In this document: piece by piece, positions 45,817-57,573 of the stretch
Numbering within the stretch: the stretch's first letter is position 1
Layout of the letters: each line of letters starts with the position of its first letter
Source: Aphidius gifuensis
Lineage: Eukaryota; Arthropoda; Insecta; Hymenoptera; Braconidae
Assembly (NCBI RefSeq): GCF_014905175.1
Contig: NC_057789.1
Coordinates: 11,646,876 to 11,710,875 of the forward strand
Reading direction: 5' to 3'
DNA: 64,000 nucleotides
Program-made: the position numbers and the translations under genes
Notes under the pieces: generated by a model
Database searches by the model: none
Seen by the model: only the letters and a program-made list of their open reading frames with translations
Told to the model about the DNA's origin: nothing

Positions 45817-45980
45817 CAGTCCAATTCACAGAGCAAATTTTTTACTATTTAGGGCTTTTTTTTGCCGCTGATGGCGCTTGTAAAAATTTTTTTTATATAG
45901 ATTTTACATACAAAAGCTTCACAAGCGCCGTGAGTGGTGAAAAAAAGCCCTAAATCGTAATGTCCTGTGAATTGGACTGC
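45817..45980. mobile_element. MITE family B, tandem copy 2
   Basis: CAGTCCAATTCACAGAGCAA to TCCTGTGAATTGGACTGC. Abuts copies on both sides. Confidence 0.85.
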
Positions 45981-45982
45981 GG

Positions 45983-46144
45983 CAGTCCAATTCACAGGGC
46001 AAATTTTTTACAATTTAGGGCTTTTTTTTGCCGCTGGTGGCGCTTGTAAATTTTTTTATATAGATTTTATATACAAAAGTTTCACAAGCGCCGTCAGTGG
46101 AGGAAAAAAGCCCTAAATTGTAATGCCCTGTGAATTGGACTGCA
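45983..46144. mobile_element. MITE family B, tandem copy 3
   Basis: CAGTCCAATTCACAGGGCAA to GCCCTGTGAATTGGACTGCA. Separated from copy 2 by only a couple of bases. Confidence 0.85.
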
Positions 46145-46269
46145 GGTGCAGAGATTTATAAAAATTTTAAATATTAAGTATTACTATTTTTTTCAGGATT
46201 AAGTTGACAGAGTTTCTATTTAATTATTTCAAATCTGTCAAATAAATTCACTAATGTAAATTTGATCAG

Positions 46270-46465
46270 ATTGTTTTCAAATGAAAAAAATCAGGTCTAC
46301 CACAACAAAGGATCAAAATATTCCCAAACTCCGCTATTTTGAAGTTCGTACCGACTGAATAGCCACGGAACGCACCTATTGTAAACGAACACAACTTAGA
46401 TAGGCACTGATGTCCGCCATCTCGAAGATCCGGAAAAAGGAGACTTTCCGAACGGACCCTGTTGT
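46270..46465. repeat. Family A-related fragments
   Basis: GGTCTACCACAACAAAGGATC resembles the family A interior, and TCCGAACGGACCCTG resembles its terminus as seen at 44870. Rearranged and incomplete. Confidence 0.4.
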
Positions 46466-46542
46466 AATTTCCATTAGCGCACGCGTAAGCGCAGATGCGC
46501 AGAATTACTTCTCTTATTAAAAATGGCTGTGCATTGGCACTG

Positions 46543-46706
46543 CAGTCCAATTCACAGGGCAAATTTTTTACAAATTGGGGCTTTTTTTTGCCGCTGATGG
46601 CCCTTGTAAAAATTTTTTTTATATAGATTTTACATACAAAAGCTTCACAAGCGCCATGAGTGGTGAAAAAAAGCCCTAAATTGTAATGCCCTGTGAATTG
46701 GACTGC
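46543..46706. mobile_element. MITE family B, intact copy
   Basis: Complete copy, flanked on both sides by CTG, which supports a three-base CWG-type target duplication. Confidence 0.85.
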
Positions 46707-46750
46707 TGGTATTATATTTATATTTAACACACGAATGTTAAGATAAATAT

Positions 46751-47086
46751 GGGTGCGTTCCAAAAATAACTTGGAAGCCCGGAAACTGCGCAGTAGACAA
46801 AAAAATTAAGGAATAAAATAAACTTAAAAGTTACTGGAGGTTACTGTTGATTGTAAACAACAAAATTAGCCATATTGCATACATGCCACTTGTTTTTGTT
46901 ATTTATTACAGTTGTGAAAAGTATTTTTATAATAATTAATAATAATTAGACAATGATATTTTTCTGATTTGCACCTATTAAAATTCATGGAAAAAAAATC
47001 ATGTCTACCACAACAAAATATCAAAAATTTTCTATGATCACAATCTCGAACTTCCGGGCTTCCGAGTGATTTTTGGAACGTACCCC
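46751..47086. mobile_element. MITE family A, copy 4
   Basis: Complete copy, ends GGGTGCGTTCCAAAAATAAC and GATTTTTGGAACGTACCCC. The flanks TAT and ATA would allow a TA duplication if one base is added to each end. Confidence 0.85.
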
Positions 47087-47193
47087 ATAATTCCGACGGT
47101 TGCCAGGCTAATGCACAGCATGCACAGCTGATTTTTTAAGATGAATAATTCTACGCATCTGCGACAACGCGTGTGCTCATGAAGATCACATCG

Positions 47194-47735
47194 ACAGTTC
47201 AATTCACAGGGCAAATTTTTTATAATTTAGGGCTTTTTTTTGCCGGTGATGGCGCTTGTAAAATTTTTTTTATATAGATTTCACATACAGGGTGCATTCC
47301 TTTAATAAAAAATTTTTTTTCGTTTTGCAATTTTGCCCTGTAATACCGACTAAAAACTAGAAACAGAAACAATGACAAAAGTGATAAATTTCTCTATGCA
47401 ATATTCCAGGCTTTACAGTTTACGATAATGTGTGGTACGAGCTATGTGACAATAACAAACAATCACAACAAGTCAATTTTCTATTTATTTCAGTTTGATA
47501 TAAACATTGAAGTTATCCATTTAATAATTGGAAGCCAAAAAAATAATGTCATGTGCCAGTACTGCCACTACAAGAAACAGCTTTTTCCTATAAAATTTTG
47601 GCCAGTATTACAGAGCGAAATTGCAAAACGAAAAAAAATTTTTTATTAAAGGAATGACCCACAAAAGCTCCATAAGCACCACCAGTGGAAGAAAAGAGCC
47701 CTAAATTGTAATGCCCTGTGAATTGGACTGCAGGG
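47194..47735. mobile_element. MITE family B split by family G
   Basis: Starts CAGTTCAATTCACAGGGCAA and reaches TTTCACATACA, where family G begins. It resumes ACAAAAGCTCCATAAGC and ends GCCCTGTGAATTGGACTGCAG. The repeated ACA on both sides of family G is absent as a doublet from uninterrupted copies (CATACAAAAGC), so ACA is a target duplication. Confidence 0.85.
47289..47660. mobile_element. MITE family G, copy 3, inside B
   Basis: GGGTGCATTCCTTTAATAAA to TTTATTAAAGGAATGACCC, with ACA duplicated at the insertion site. Confidence 0.9.
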
Positions 47736-47755
47736 GTTCGTTCAGAAACTCTCAA

Positions 47756-48131
47756 TGGGTGCATTCCTTTAATAAAAATTTTTTTTTCGCTCTGCAATTT
47801 CGCCCTGTAATACCGACAAGTAGCTAGAAACAGAAACAACGACAAAAGTGATAAAATTCTCCATGCAATATCCTAGACTTTACTAATGTCTAGTACGACC
47901 TATGTGACAATAACAAGCAAGTACAACAAGTCTATTTTCTATTTATTTCAGTTTGATATAACAATTGAACAGTCATTTAGGTAATTCTTCCAATAATTGG
48001 AAGCTTAAAAAAATAATGTCATGTGCCAGTACTGCCACTACAAGAAATAGCATTTTCCTATAAAATTTTGGTCGGTATTACAGGGCGAAATTGCAGAGCG
48101 AAAAAAAAATTTTTATTGAAGGAATGCACCC
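47756..48131. mobile_element. MITE family G, copy 4
   Basis: GGGTGCATTCCTTTAATAAA to GGAATGCACCC, flanked by AAT on both sides. It is inserted in a remnant of family A terminus (TTCGTTCAGAAACTCTC at 47739). Confidence 0.9.
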
Positions 48132-48826
48132 AATAGGTGCTTTCTTTTATGTATTTATTTTTTTTTTACTTCAATGCACATGTCATGCGAACTTGAAGAG
48201 AAAACAGTGGCGTTGAATAAATAATTCTTAAAAAATAAGCATTAAAACATGGCTGATCCAGCCCCTCATGTCCTACGCTGTTGCAAACTACGCATGCGCA
48301 AAATAAATAGAAAAAAAAATAAACACCAAAAAAAAATTATTTAGCTACATCAATTCCTTAGTTACAATTTTTTCTCAGCTATATATATATATAGTGTTTG
48401 TCATTAGTAATTTAATTCGTAAAAATAATTTCAATGTATTTTATTATTTAAATAAATAAAATATTTAGGACAAGCAGTAGCTGAGAAAAAGATGTAATTA
48501 TATGGTAAAAATTTTTGAGGCCCTGAGAGATCACGTGGCTTTTATCCTGTTTTATTCGTTTTAAACAGTTTTAAACATTTTATCCGTGAATAATTGTAAA
48601 CAACTCAAAAACTCACAATACTGCACAATACGCCCATCTCTGCACTACACTACAACCGCCATCTTATATAGTTATATCTAATTTTTCTGGTCTAACCTTT
48701 TGATTAGAGAAAAAAAAGTAAATACACAAATTCCGTGAAATAAATAAAAAATTGATTGTGTGGTTGACTAGTTAGTGGTGTCTTAGATTATTATCGTTTG
48801 ATAATTATAAATAAATAAGGTATAAC
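48132..48826 (+). promoter_or_regulatory. 5' flank and leader of the BCL7 gene
   Basis: No coding sequence. AACCGCCATCTTA at 48654-48666 is, on the minus strand, TAAGATGGCGGTT, a good match to the YY1/Pho binding motif often found at promoters of metazoan housekeeping genes. It lies about 160 bases before the start codon. Function is inferred. Confidence 0.4.
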
Positions 48827-49678
48827 ATGATGGCGCGATCGGTCAGAGCTGAGACACGGAGTCGTGCGAAAGACGATATTAAACGTGTCATGCAAGTTGT
48901 CGACAAAGTTCGACACTGGTAATTAACCATTTTTTATGTATTATCAATTTAATTTTTTGTTTGTTTATGCCTAGCATCAATCAAAATACTAGTATTACCA
49001 TCTACTTTTTTATTCTTTTTTCACTCATTCATTTATATTTCAATATAAGTATACCTATAATGTTTATAATTTATTTTTTTTTTTTTAGGGAAAAAAAATG
49101 GGTCACTATTGGTGAAACAACTATGAAAATTTACAAATGGGTGCCTATATCAACTTTAGAACAGGTTTGTTTATTTACAATTGTTCAAAATTTTGAAATA
49201 AATGAATTGATTGTAAATCAAATTCGTCAACTTTTAAAATGTCACAGATTATTAAAAATTTTATTTTTGCTCAACAGAAGAAAAAAGGTAAATCAATTGG
49301 TGACAATAAAGAAAATGGTATTCCAAGAAAGGGTATTGATAATACGAATTCAAATTTTGGTCTCACTGAAGATTCAAATACATGTAAGATACTGTATAAT
49401 TTATTAACAAAAAACAAAACAAACAAATGAAACTCATTAAAATAATAATAAATATTCTATAACAAATTTTGTACATACAATATAATAGAAAAAAATAAAG
49501 TTTAACACATTAATGATTATTTAAAATATAATTTTATTTAACAAACAATATTGTTACAGGTTTTTCAACAGTCAGTGATTCACAAGGAATGACTGATTTT
49601 TCAACTCATTTAAATTTTTCTGAGGATTCAAATTCACAGAACAGTGAACCAACACCAAAAGTACTTAAGACTGACTGA
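48827..49678 (+). CDS. BCL7-family SWI/SNF (BAF) complex subunit
   Basis: Small accessory subunit of the SWI/SNF chromatin-remodelling complex, nuclear. Exons 48827-48918, 49089-49164, 49278-49383 and 49560-49678 give 130 residues; donors GTAATT, GTTTGT, GTAAGA. The N-terminal BCL7 domain is clear and nearly invariant: RSVRAETRSRAKDDIKRVMQ, VDKVRHWEKKWVTIGETTMK and IYKWVPIS. A lysine-rich linker (KKKGKS) and a Ser/Asp-rich tail ending in PKVLKTD follow, as in other BCL7 proteins. The tail is shorter than in vertebrates. Translation could begin at the first or second of two adjacent ATGs. It ends tail-to-tail with the first dehydrogenase, 266 bases away. Confidence 0.93.
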
Positions 49679-49944
49679 ATAATTTATAATTATAATTGCC
49701 GAATTATAAAACCGGATAATCATATAGATATAACAAATTAATTTTATTCGAATAAATTTAAAGATTAATTTTTTTATAGTAGTCCATAATTATTATCAAT
49801 TGACTTTCAAAAATAAAAATAGAATTAAAAATTTTAACTTTTATTTGATTGAAAAAAAAAAAGTATGTGAAATAAGAAACAAATATTTTATTTATAAATA
49901 GTAAATTTAAGTGAGTGTATACTGTATGAAAAATAAAATTATGT

Positions 49945-51168
49945 TTACCAAGGTAATATTTTACCAGAATATTGAATGTATTGGCCAGAATGTTTTTCTT
50001 CGAGTGATTGAAGTACGTTGATTATGTTTGATGTACTTGTTTCAACATCAATTTTTGCATTTGATCCCCCCATGTCAGTTTGCACCCAGCCAGGATCCAT
50101 GGATATTGCCATGATTCCATATTTTTTCAAGTCAATGCTCATTGATTTTGTTGCTGCATTAATAGCAGTCTGAAAAATATTAAAGTATTTATTGATTAGC
50201 TTTTTTCAGATTTTTCATTTAGATGTTGATATCACTCCAAAGATATGATATCAATTCCAACACAGTTACTTGAAAGAATTATCTATGTATTTGTATTATT
50301 TTAGGGATAATTAACTGCTCAGTTGCAGAAGAAAAAAAAACATTACCAAAATTAACAACTTTTTGTCTTATTGAATGACAAATAAGAGTTGGTACAATTA
50401 AATTCATTTTTTTGGTGAATTAAATAAGTAACTAAAATAGATTTTTTTTTTTATTTATCTTTGCTTCATAGAAATACCTAAATTTTTTTTTAGTGAATAA
50501 TTTAATGTCTTACTTTGCTGCAACGATATGCATATTTTCCTCCCAGGGTATTTTCAGTGATACTTGCAACAAGGGAACTCATATTAATAATTGCTGCACG
50601 ATCAATTCCAAATTCATTTTTTTTTTTAGCAGCTTTTTTTAAAAGTGGCATAAACGCCTTTGTCAGCATAACCGGGATAATTGTATTGACAAGATAAACC
50701 TCTGCCATGGTATCTACTTCAACATCTTCAATAGTTGTCGGTATTGCAATTGCAGCATTATTAAACAACACATTTAATCCATCATCACCAACTTGTTCTT
50801 CAACTTTAGCAATGATTTCGTTGTATCTCGTTGTATCTTTTAAATCTAAAAATAAAATAAATCGTTATTTGTGTTTTTTTAAATTTTACATTGTCGTCAA
50901 GGTTTATTTCAATTACCAATCTCGATGATTTGAACATTTTTATTCTTATCAGCTATCTCCTTAAGTTTCTAGATAAAAAAAAATTATATTCATTAATAAC
51001 CTAACCACTTAAAATATATTAATATAATTTTTATAACATTACAGTTGCTTTTGAAATATCCCGGCAAGTTGCAAATATTTTTTCTGGTGGGCTTGGCAAA
51101 TTAACTAATTGTTGGACAAGACCTAAGCCTAGACCTCTGTTACAACCGGTTATCAGTATAGATTTCAT
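49945..51168 (-). CDS. Sniffer-like short-chain dehydrogenase, copy 1
   Basis: NADPH-dependent carbonyl reductase-type enzyme of the classical short-chain dehydrogenase family. Minus-strand exons 51043-51168, 50917-50968, 50514-50845 and 49945-50169 give 244 residues, all joined in frame. The start MKSILITGCNRGLGLGLVQQ holds the TGxxxGxG cofactor loop. NNA at LFNNAAIA, the catalytic serine in INMSSLVAS and the YRCSK tetrad lysine are all present, followed by PGWVQTDMGG. Closest resemblance is to Drosophila Sniffer, which protects neurons from oxidative stress, but the substrate cannot be read from sequence. It shares exon structure with the adjacent copy 2, and the two arose by tandem duplication. 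The catalytic parts are intact, so it should be active. Confidence 0.88.
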
Positions 51169-52010
51169 TATTTCTGTTCTTACTTCAGTACAACCGAGTA
51201 CAACCAATTACGTGTATGTACAACAAAAATACAAAATACATATATACTGAGATCTGAATTGTGCTGAATATATATATACTGATTATAATGATTATAAGTA
51301 TTTGCCATTTGGTATATTTTATGGTAGATCACGATGATCATTCAGCGCATGCGTGAAAATTTGCGTGGAATTTCATTATCTCATATCACAATATCACATT
51401 GTATTTACGTAATTGATCATGAAGGATTAATGATGATTATGATGGTTTTAGTACTATTTATCAATTCATGTTATATGGTATCACTTATCCAAAATAAAAT
51501 ACCATAGTAAATTCATGAATTTTAATAACTCACGAATTTAGTGAAATTACTGATTAACTTGATATATTGTAATTATAATTTACTATGAGTTACACAATTT
51601 TATATGGTTCTGTTGATGCAGTAATTATCTACTATTTGATATTTAAATAATGTTGATGAATAACTCAATAATTGGTTATAATTATCGAGAACAAATTACT
51701 TTATTTCATAACAGTAATATTAAATGATAATAATATTCGTCGTTCAATAAGCCGGATGATACACCTGTTGCAATTTTACCAAGTTTTTATTATTTTAACC
51801 ACATATTTCTAATCAAATTTAATTTTAAAAAATCAAGAAAAACTCCGTAAAATATATTTTTAACATTTAAAAAAAAATCATTTTTACATAATTATTGAAA
51901 AAAAATTCACAATGCATGATTTAATTTTTGAAAAATATTTATCCTTATCAGGACTACTTAACAGTTTATTGTGAAAAAAAAAAAAAAATTATCGTAATTA
52001 TTTTGATGAA
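51169..52010. other. Spacer between the two dehydrogenase genes
   Basis: AT-rich, holding the promoter of copy 1 and the 3' end of copy 2. No motif stands out. A GATCACGATGATCAT patch lies near 51329. Confidence 0.4.
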
Positions 52011-53510
52011 TCACCAAGGCAATTTTGTTCCATCATGCTGTAAAAAGCAACCATTGTGTTCTTTCTTCAATGATTGCAACGTTTTAATTATATCACGAAC
52101 ACTGGTATCAACATCAAGAGGTGCATTGTTACCACCCATATCAGTTTTAACCCATCCTGGATGAAGACAAGCCACCAAAATACCATCATTCTCCAAATCA
52201 ATACTCATTGATTTTGTTGCTGCATTCAATGCTGACTAAAAATAAAAGTTTAAAAAATCGCAACAACATATTAATTACATTAATTAATTAAATAATCAGT
52301 CTATCATATGAGAATTATAAATTTGATAAATAATAAAACAATTACTTTGCTACATGCATATGGATAGAAACCACCAGTTTTATTTTCAGAAATACTCCCA
52401 AGTATCGAGCTCATGTTAATAATTGCTGCACGATCGATTCCAAATTCTTTTTTTCCAATGGCAGCTTTTTTTAAGAGTGGAAGAAATGCCTTGGTCAGCA
52501 TAATTGGCACAACAGTATTTATAAAATAACACTCTGTCAACTGCTCAGCCTTGACATTACCAATTCTTGCAAATTTTGTTGAAATTCCAGCACTGTTAAA
52601 CAAAACATTGAGTTTGCCATCACCAAGTTTATCCGCAACAGTTTTAACAAGTTTTTCATAATTATTTGTATCCGTCAACTCTGTAAAATAATATAATTAT
52701 CAGTATTTATAATTTATAAATATTTTTTTTTATATGATAAATCATGAAATTTCTTACCAAATTCAATAATATGAACGTTGTTGCAATGTTCAGAAATTTC
52801 CTTGAGTTTCTAGATAAATTAGAAAAAAAAAAAAAAAAAAACAAAACAAATTGTCATTATTACACATTGAACCGTAACAAGTGACAGTGTATTAGTGTGA
52901 TAAATAATTCATCATCAAAACAAGGACATCAATTAAAAAATAAATTATTATATTTATTATTATGATCTTAGCAGAAAAAAAAACAATGATTACATTGCAA
53001 GATTTATTGACACGTAATTACATATTTGTGAGATCGATTAAATCGAGCTTTTGTATTAGTGTCTGAATCATTTGGAATATCTTTTTTTTTCTTTTTTTTT
53101 TTTTTTTTCAGGGAAAAAAAACCGGAACAAGGCGTGTGTTTGAGGCTTTGAGCCAGTCGAAATCCGACAGTTGATCAAGAAACAACATGGCACCAATCGG
53201 TGAGTGAGATTCAACTTTCATCCATCACTGAGCATTATCAATAAATCTTTATTATTATTATTATATAATTATTAAAAAAAAAAAAAAATAAGACAATATT
53301 TCAAGCAGTTTTCGAATAACCAGTTGAATTTTAATTTGTTTTTTTTTTTTTTTTTTTTTTTTAATTGAGAATATTATATTTTACCTGGGCTTTGGTGACA
53401 TCACGACAAGTTGCAAATATATTTTCTGGTGGATTTTTAATTTGTGTCAGGCGTTGAACCAAACCCAAGCCAAGACCTCGATTACATCCAGTGATTAAAA
53501 TTGATTTCAT
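52011..53510 (-). CDS. Sniffer-like short-chain dehydrogenase, copy 2
   Basis: Same fold and likely the same chemistry as copy 1. Minus-strand exons 53385-53510, 52758-52809, 52346-52680 and 52011-52235 give 245 residues. Exon sizes are 126, 52, 335 and 225 against 126, 52, 332 and 225 in copy 1, with identical phases, which proves tandem duplication. Motifs: TGCNRGLGLG, LFNSAGIS (NSAG in place of NNAG), INMSSILGS, YPYACSK and PGWVKTDMGG. The N-to-S change in the NNAG motif is the only departure among key positions and also occurs in other active members. Its first intron contains the cytosolic first exon of the opposite-strand thioredoxin reductase gene, and its start codon lies 358 bases from the mitochondrial one. 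Confidence 0.88.
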
Positions 53511-56192
53511 TTTTTTTTTCTATTATATTTTCTTGTATTTATATTTTTACTTTGGGAGGTTTAAATTATTAACGAGTTATTAAAATATATCGACAAGATC
53601 ACAAAACACACACTTATGAGCTCGTGATTTTGTGATGTCAGATATTGCTTAGTCACAGTTTATAAAAAAAAACATTGATCCACGGATATTCGTAAATAAT
53701 ATCAAGAAATATACGTGACGTTATTATCAAGTATACTTGTGTTAAATCTCAACAATTATACGCGTAGGAAAAAAAAATATAACTTTTATTGTAAAACTTG
53801 ATTTGATATAGATGGGAAAAAGTAAAAATTAAATTGTAAATAGCGATTGTAAAAATAAGAGTGTTCCATGGCGACTTTAACGTTTATGACATGTCGCCTT
53901 GCATCATTTAGGAGTATTGGAACACAAAAGTTTAAATTATTTGATAATAAATACAATATTTTTATTAGACCAAACAAAACACTGATGACAGCTAATAAAA
54001 CATTTGTTGCTTGTTTATGCAGTGAGTTTTGATTAAAAATTTTAATTTTAATATCAATAATTGAAAAATATTAGTCATTAATTTAAAAAATTAATTATTA
54101 TTTAAAATAATTAAAAAGTCAAGTAATAATGACAAAGCAATTTGATTATAACCTATAAACTTTATTTATTTTTATTTTTTTTCAAAAAAAATAAATAAAT
54201 AAAACATTTATAAAATTATTTAAAGAAAAAATAAACTCAATTATAAAAAATTAATTTCAGCTGATGCTAAGTATCAATATGATCTGGTGGTTATTGGAGG
54301 TGGTTCAGGTGGTTTGGCAGCAGCCAAAGAAGCCGTTGAACTTGGTGCAAAAGTAGCTGTGTTTGACTATGTAACACCATCACCACAAGGTACAAAATGG
54401 GGTCTTGGTGGTACATGTGTAAATGTTGGATGTATCCCTAAAAAATTGATGCATCAAGCAGCTTTATTGGGTGAGGCTATTCATGAAGCAACAGCATTTG
54501 GCTGGCAAATATCAGAACCAGAAAACATTAAAAATAATTGGGAAAGCTTACGTTCTGCTGTACAAAATCATGTTAAATCAGTTAACTGGGTAACACGTGT
54601 TGAATTGAGAAATAAAAAAGTTGAATATATCAATGCAAATGGATACTTTAAAGATGCTCATACTGTTGCTGGTCTTATGAAAAATGGTGATGAAAAAATT
54701 GTCACTGCTGATAAAGTAATTATTGCTGTTGGGTGTCGTCCAAGATACCCAGACATTCCTGGTGCAATTGAGCATGGTATCACTAGTGATGATTTGTTTA
54801 GTTTGAAAAATGCACCAGGAAAAACGCTTGTTGTTGGTGCTGGTTATATTGGTCTGGAATGTGCTGGCTTTTTAAATGGTCTTGGTTTTGAAACAACATT
54901 AATGGTACGATCAATTATTCTTCGTGGTTTTGATCAACAAATGGCTAATCTTGTTGCTGAAGAAATGTCACAACGTGGCATTAATTTTGTCTATCAGGCT
55001 AAACCAAAAGCTATAAAAAAACAAGAAGATGGACGTCTTCTTGTTCACTGGGTTGACAAGGTAATTGATTGATAACAATACATTAAAATTAAAAAAATAA
55101 TCTATTCAAATTATTGTTTTTTTTTTTTTTTTTTAAATTACAGGATGGACAAGTTTATGAAGATATTTATGATACAGTTTTGTTTGCCATTGGAAGACAA
55201 GCATTGACACCAGATCTTAAACTTGACAATGCTGGTGTTAAAGTTGTTTCTGAAACATTTAAAATTGCTGCTGAAAATGAAGAAACAAATGTTTCAAATA
55301 TTTATGCTGTTGGAGATGTTCTTCATGTAAGAATTGAAAAATTATTTTATCTATATTTAAAAGTAGTTAATTCTAGAAGTAGTGAAAAATTTTAAATTAT
55401 AACTTTTATAAAACGATAAAGTCCATTTTTTTTTTTTTTTTTTCTGTAAGTAAAGTGTGAGTTATTTTTTTTTTTATAACTAAACAGTCAATCATAAAAC
55501 TACGATTAAATTTTTAAATAACTAATATTAAATCAATTAAAATAATAATAGGTTAAACGAAATAAAATTTAATTTATGAAATTAATTTTCTACAGAAACG
55601 TCCAGAATTAACACCAGTTGCAATTCATGCTGGTAAATTACTTGCAAGAAGACTTTATGGTAATTCACTGGAAACGATGGATTACACGAATGTTGCAACT
55701 ACAGTGTTTAGTCCACTTGAATATGGTTGTGTTGGTCTTGGTGAAGAGGATGCAATTAAGGCATATGGAGAAGATAATATTGAAATATATCATGCTTTTT
55801 ATAAACCAACTGAATTTTTCATTCCGCAAAAAAATATGTCACATTGTTATGTTAAAGTTGTGGCATTGCGTGCTAATGATCAAAGAATTCTTGGTATGCA
55901 TTTTATTGGTCCACATGCTGGAGAAGTTATCCAAGGTTTTGCTGCTGCTATCAAGTAAGATTATTAGATTTAAAAAAATATATATGTGTAGCACTTAAAC
56001 TATTTTATCTTTAAAAGAACTTAAATTAAATTTTTAAAATTTTTTCTTCTATATTTTTCTAGGTGCAAAATAACATTCCCACTTTTAAAGCAAACTGTAG
56101 GTATTCACCCAACAAGTGCTGAAGAATTTACACGAGTATTCATCACCAAAAGGTCTGGAATGGATCCAACACCTCAAAGCTGCTGTAGTTAA
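53187..56192 (+). CDS. Trxr-1: Thioredoxin reductase, cytosolic and mitochondrial isoforms
   Basis: FAD enzyme passing electrons from NADPH to thioredoxin; in insects it also replaces the missing glutathione reductase. Shared exons: 54261-55060, 55144-55326, 55596-55954 and 56063-56192. Two first exons join in the same phase. The cytosolic one, 53187-53199, encodes only MAPI (494 residues in all). The mitochondrial one, 53868-54021, encodes a basic, Ser/Thr-rich leader starting MATLTFMTCRLASFRS (541 residues). Motifs: FAD loop VVIGGGSGGLAAAKE, redox centre GGTCVNVGCIPKK, NADPH loop GAGYIGLECAG, FAD site YAVGDVL, the His-Glu pair in GIHPTSAEEF and the C-terminal redox tail SCCS, which replaces mammalian GCUG. 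The dual-exon design matches that known in Drosophila Trxr-1. All key residues are present. Confidence 0.95.
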
Positions 56193-57573
56193 AAAAAAAA
56201 TTGATTGAATCAATTAAACTTTCTTAAAAATGGTATTACAAGTTTGCAATTGATCGATAATTATCATTTTTTCATTTCCATATATTGGAATTTGATGATG
56301 TATTTTTATATTGTTTTTTTGGAAATATATTTAAAACGATTGCAAAATTAAAAACATTGAAAATGCATTTTTATTATTTTTTCTGTTTGATATTTAATTT
56401 TTTTTTTTGTTTCTTTCTGTTGAGTTTATACATGTACAGTAATTAGACTTGACATTTGAAATTAAAAATCTACTATCAGATAATTTTTTTTTATTCTCGA
56501 GTCACTGGTGCGTACAAAAAACATTATTTTATATTATTTATTAATTTTGAATCTTTCAATATTATAGAGAAAAAACAAAAGAAAAATTGCAATTTTAAAT
56601 TTGTGCAATATAGTATATTGATATTTATTGTTTGTAAATTATCATTTTGTTTTTTTTAATTTAGTAATTTGTCATATTTAATCAAAAATTATCAATGGTC
56701 AAGTTGCTGTTTTTTAATTTTTTTTATTTTTATGAAAAAAAATGTTCTTATTGAAAATGAAAAAAAAAAAATTATAAAAGAATAAGATACACCGACCAGC
56801 AGTGGTGGACCAGCAATTATTATAATACATCTAATTGCAAGTCCATCGAGGAAAATACAAAAAAAAAAAAAAACAATGAAAAAACTATTCTAAATAATTA
56901 AAAATTAATGATACACTAAATGAACACTAAAAACTTCTTAACATTCAATAATAAAATGAGTAAAAACAAATAAACTTAGATTCACGTTTTTTTTTTTTTT
57001 TTGTGTTGTTTTCTGTTATTTATCATCATTCTTTTATTTATACTCAAAACAAAAAATTTAAAATTAGATTATTTATTTTTTTTTCTTTTAATCTGACATA
57101 GTTATTATTTACACGTATTTACAAGTACTCGCTTAAGAATTAAGAAATATATATAATTAAAATTATATATACTTAAATGAATATGTATAATGTACGGCGT
57201 TTTTTTTTTAGTAACATGGAAAAGTTCAATTGAATAATAAAAAAATGACAAAATTTAGGAGAAAAAAAAAAAAAAAAAAAAAACTAAAATAAATTAATTT
57301 CATTTGATTTTGTTTTTTTTCAAAGCTTTAATTGTTGAATATAAAAAAAAAAACATTTGAAATTGAACTATTTTTTAAATTTTTTGTAAATTGAATATTT
57401 TTTAAATATACCTATGTAGTATATTTATTTTAAAGTTCATTTCATAATAATTTTAAAAATAAATAAAATTGGAAAAAATAAATAAATGTCTATTATAATT
57501 TTTCCTTTTTTTTCCATTTTTCTTTTTGTCTATTATTAACTATTAGTTTTTAATTGTTCAAATGAGATATCAG
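56193..57573. other. Convergent 3' regions of TrxR and the MESR4-like gene
   Basis: AT-rich sequence with many A and T runs. AATAAAA at about 56950 and AATAAACTT at 56969 may end the reductase transcript. TTTATT at about 57423 (minus-strand AATAAA) may end the MESR4-like transcript. No exon recognised. Confidence 0.45.

Noticed and set aside
46266..46763. A 165-codon minus-strand frame
   Set aside because: It overlaps a family B MITE and A fragments; the same peptide pieces recur wherever family B occurs.
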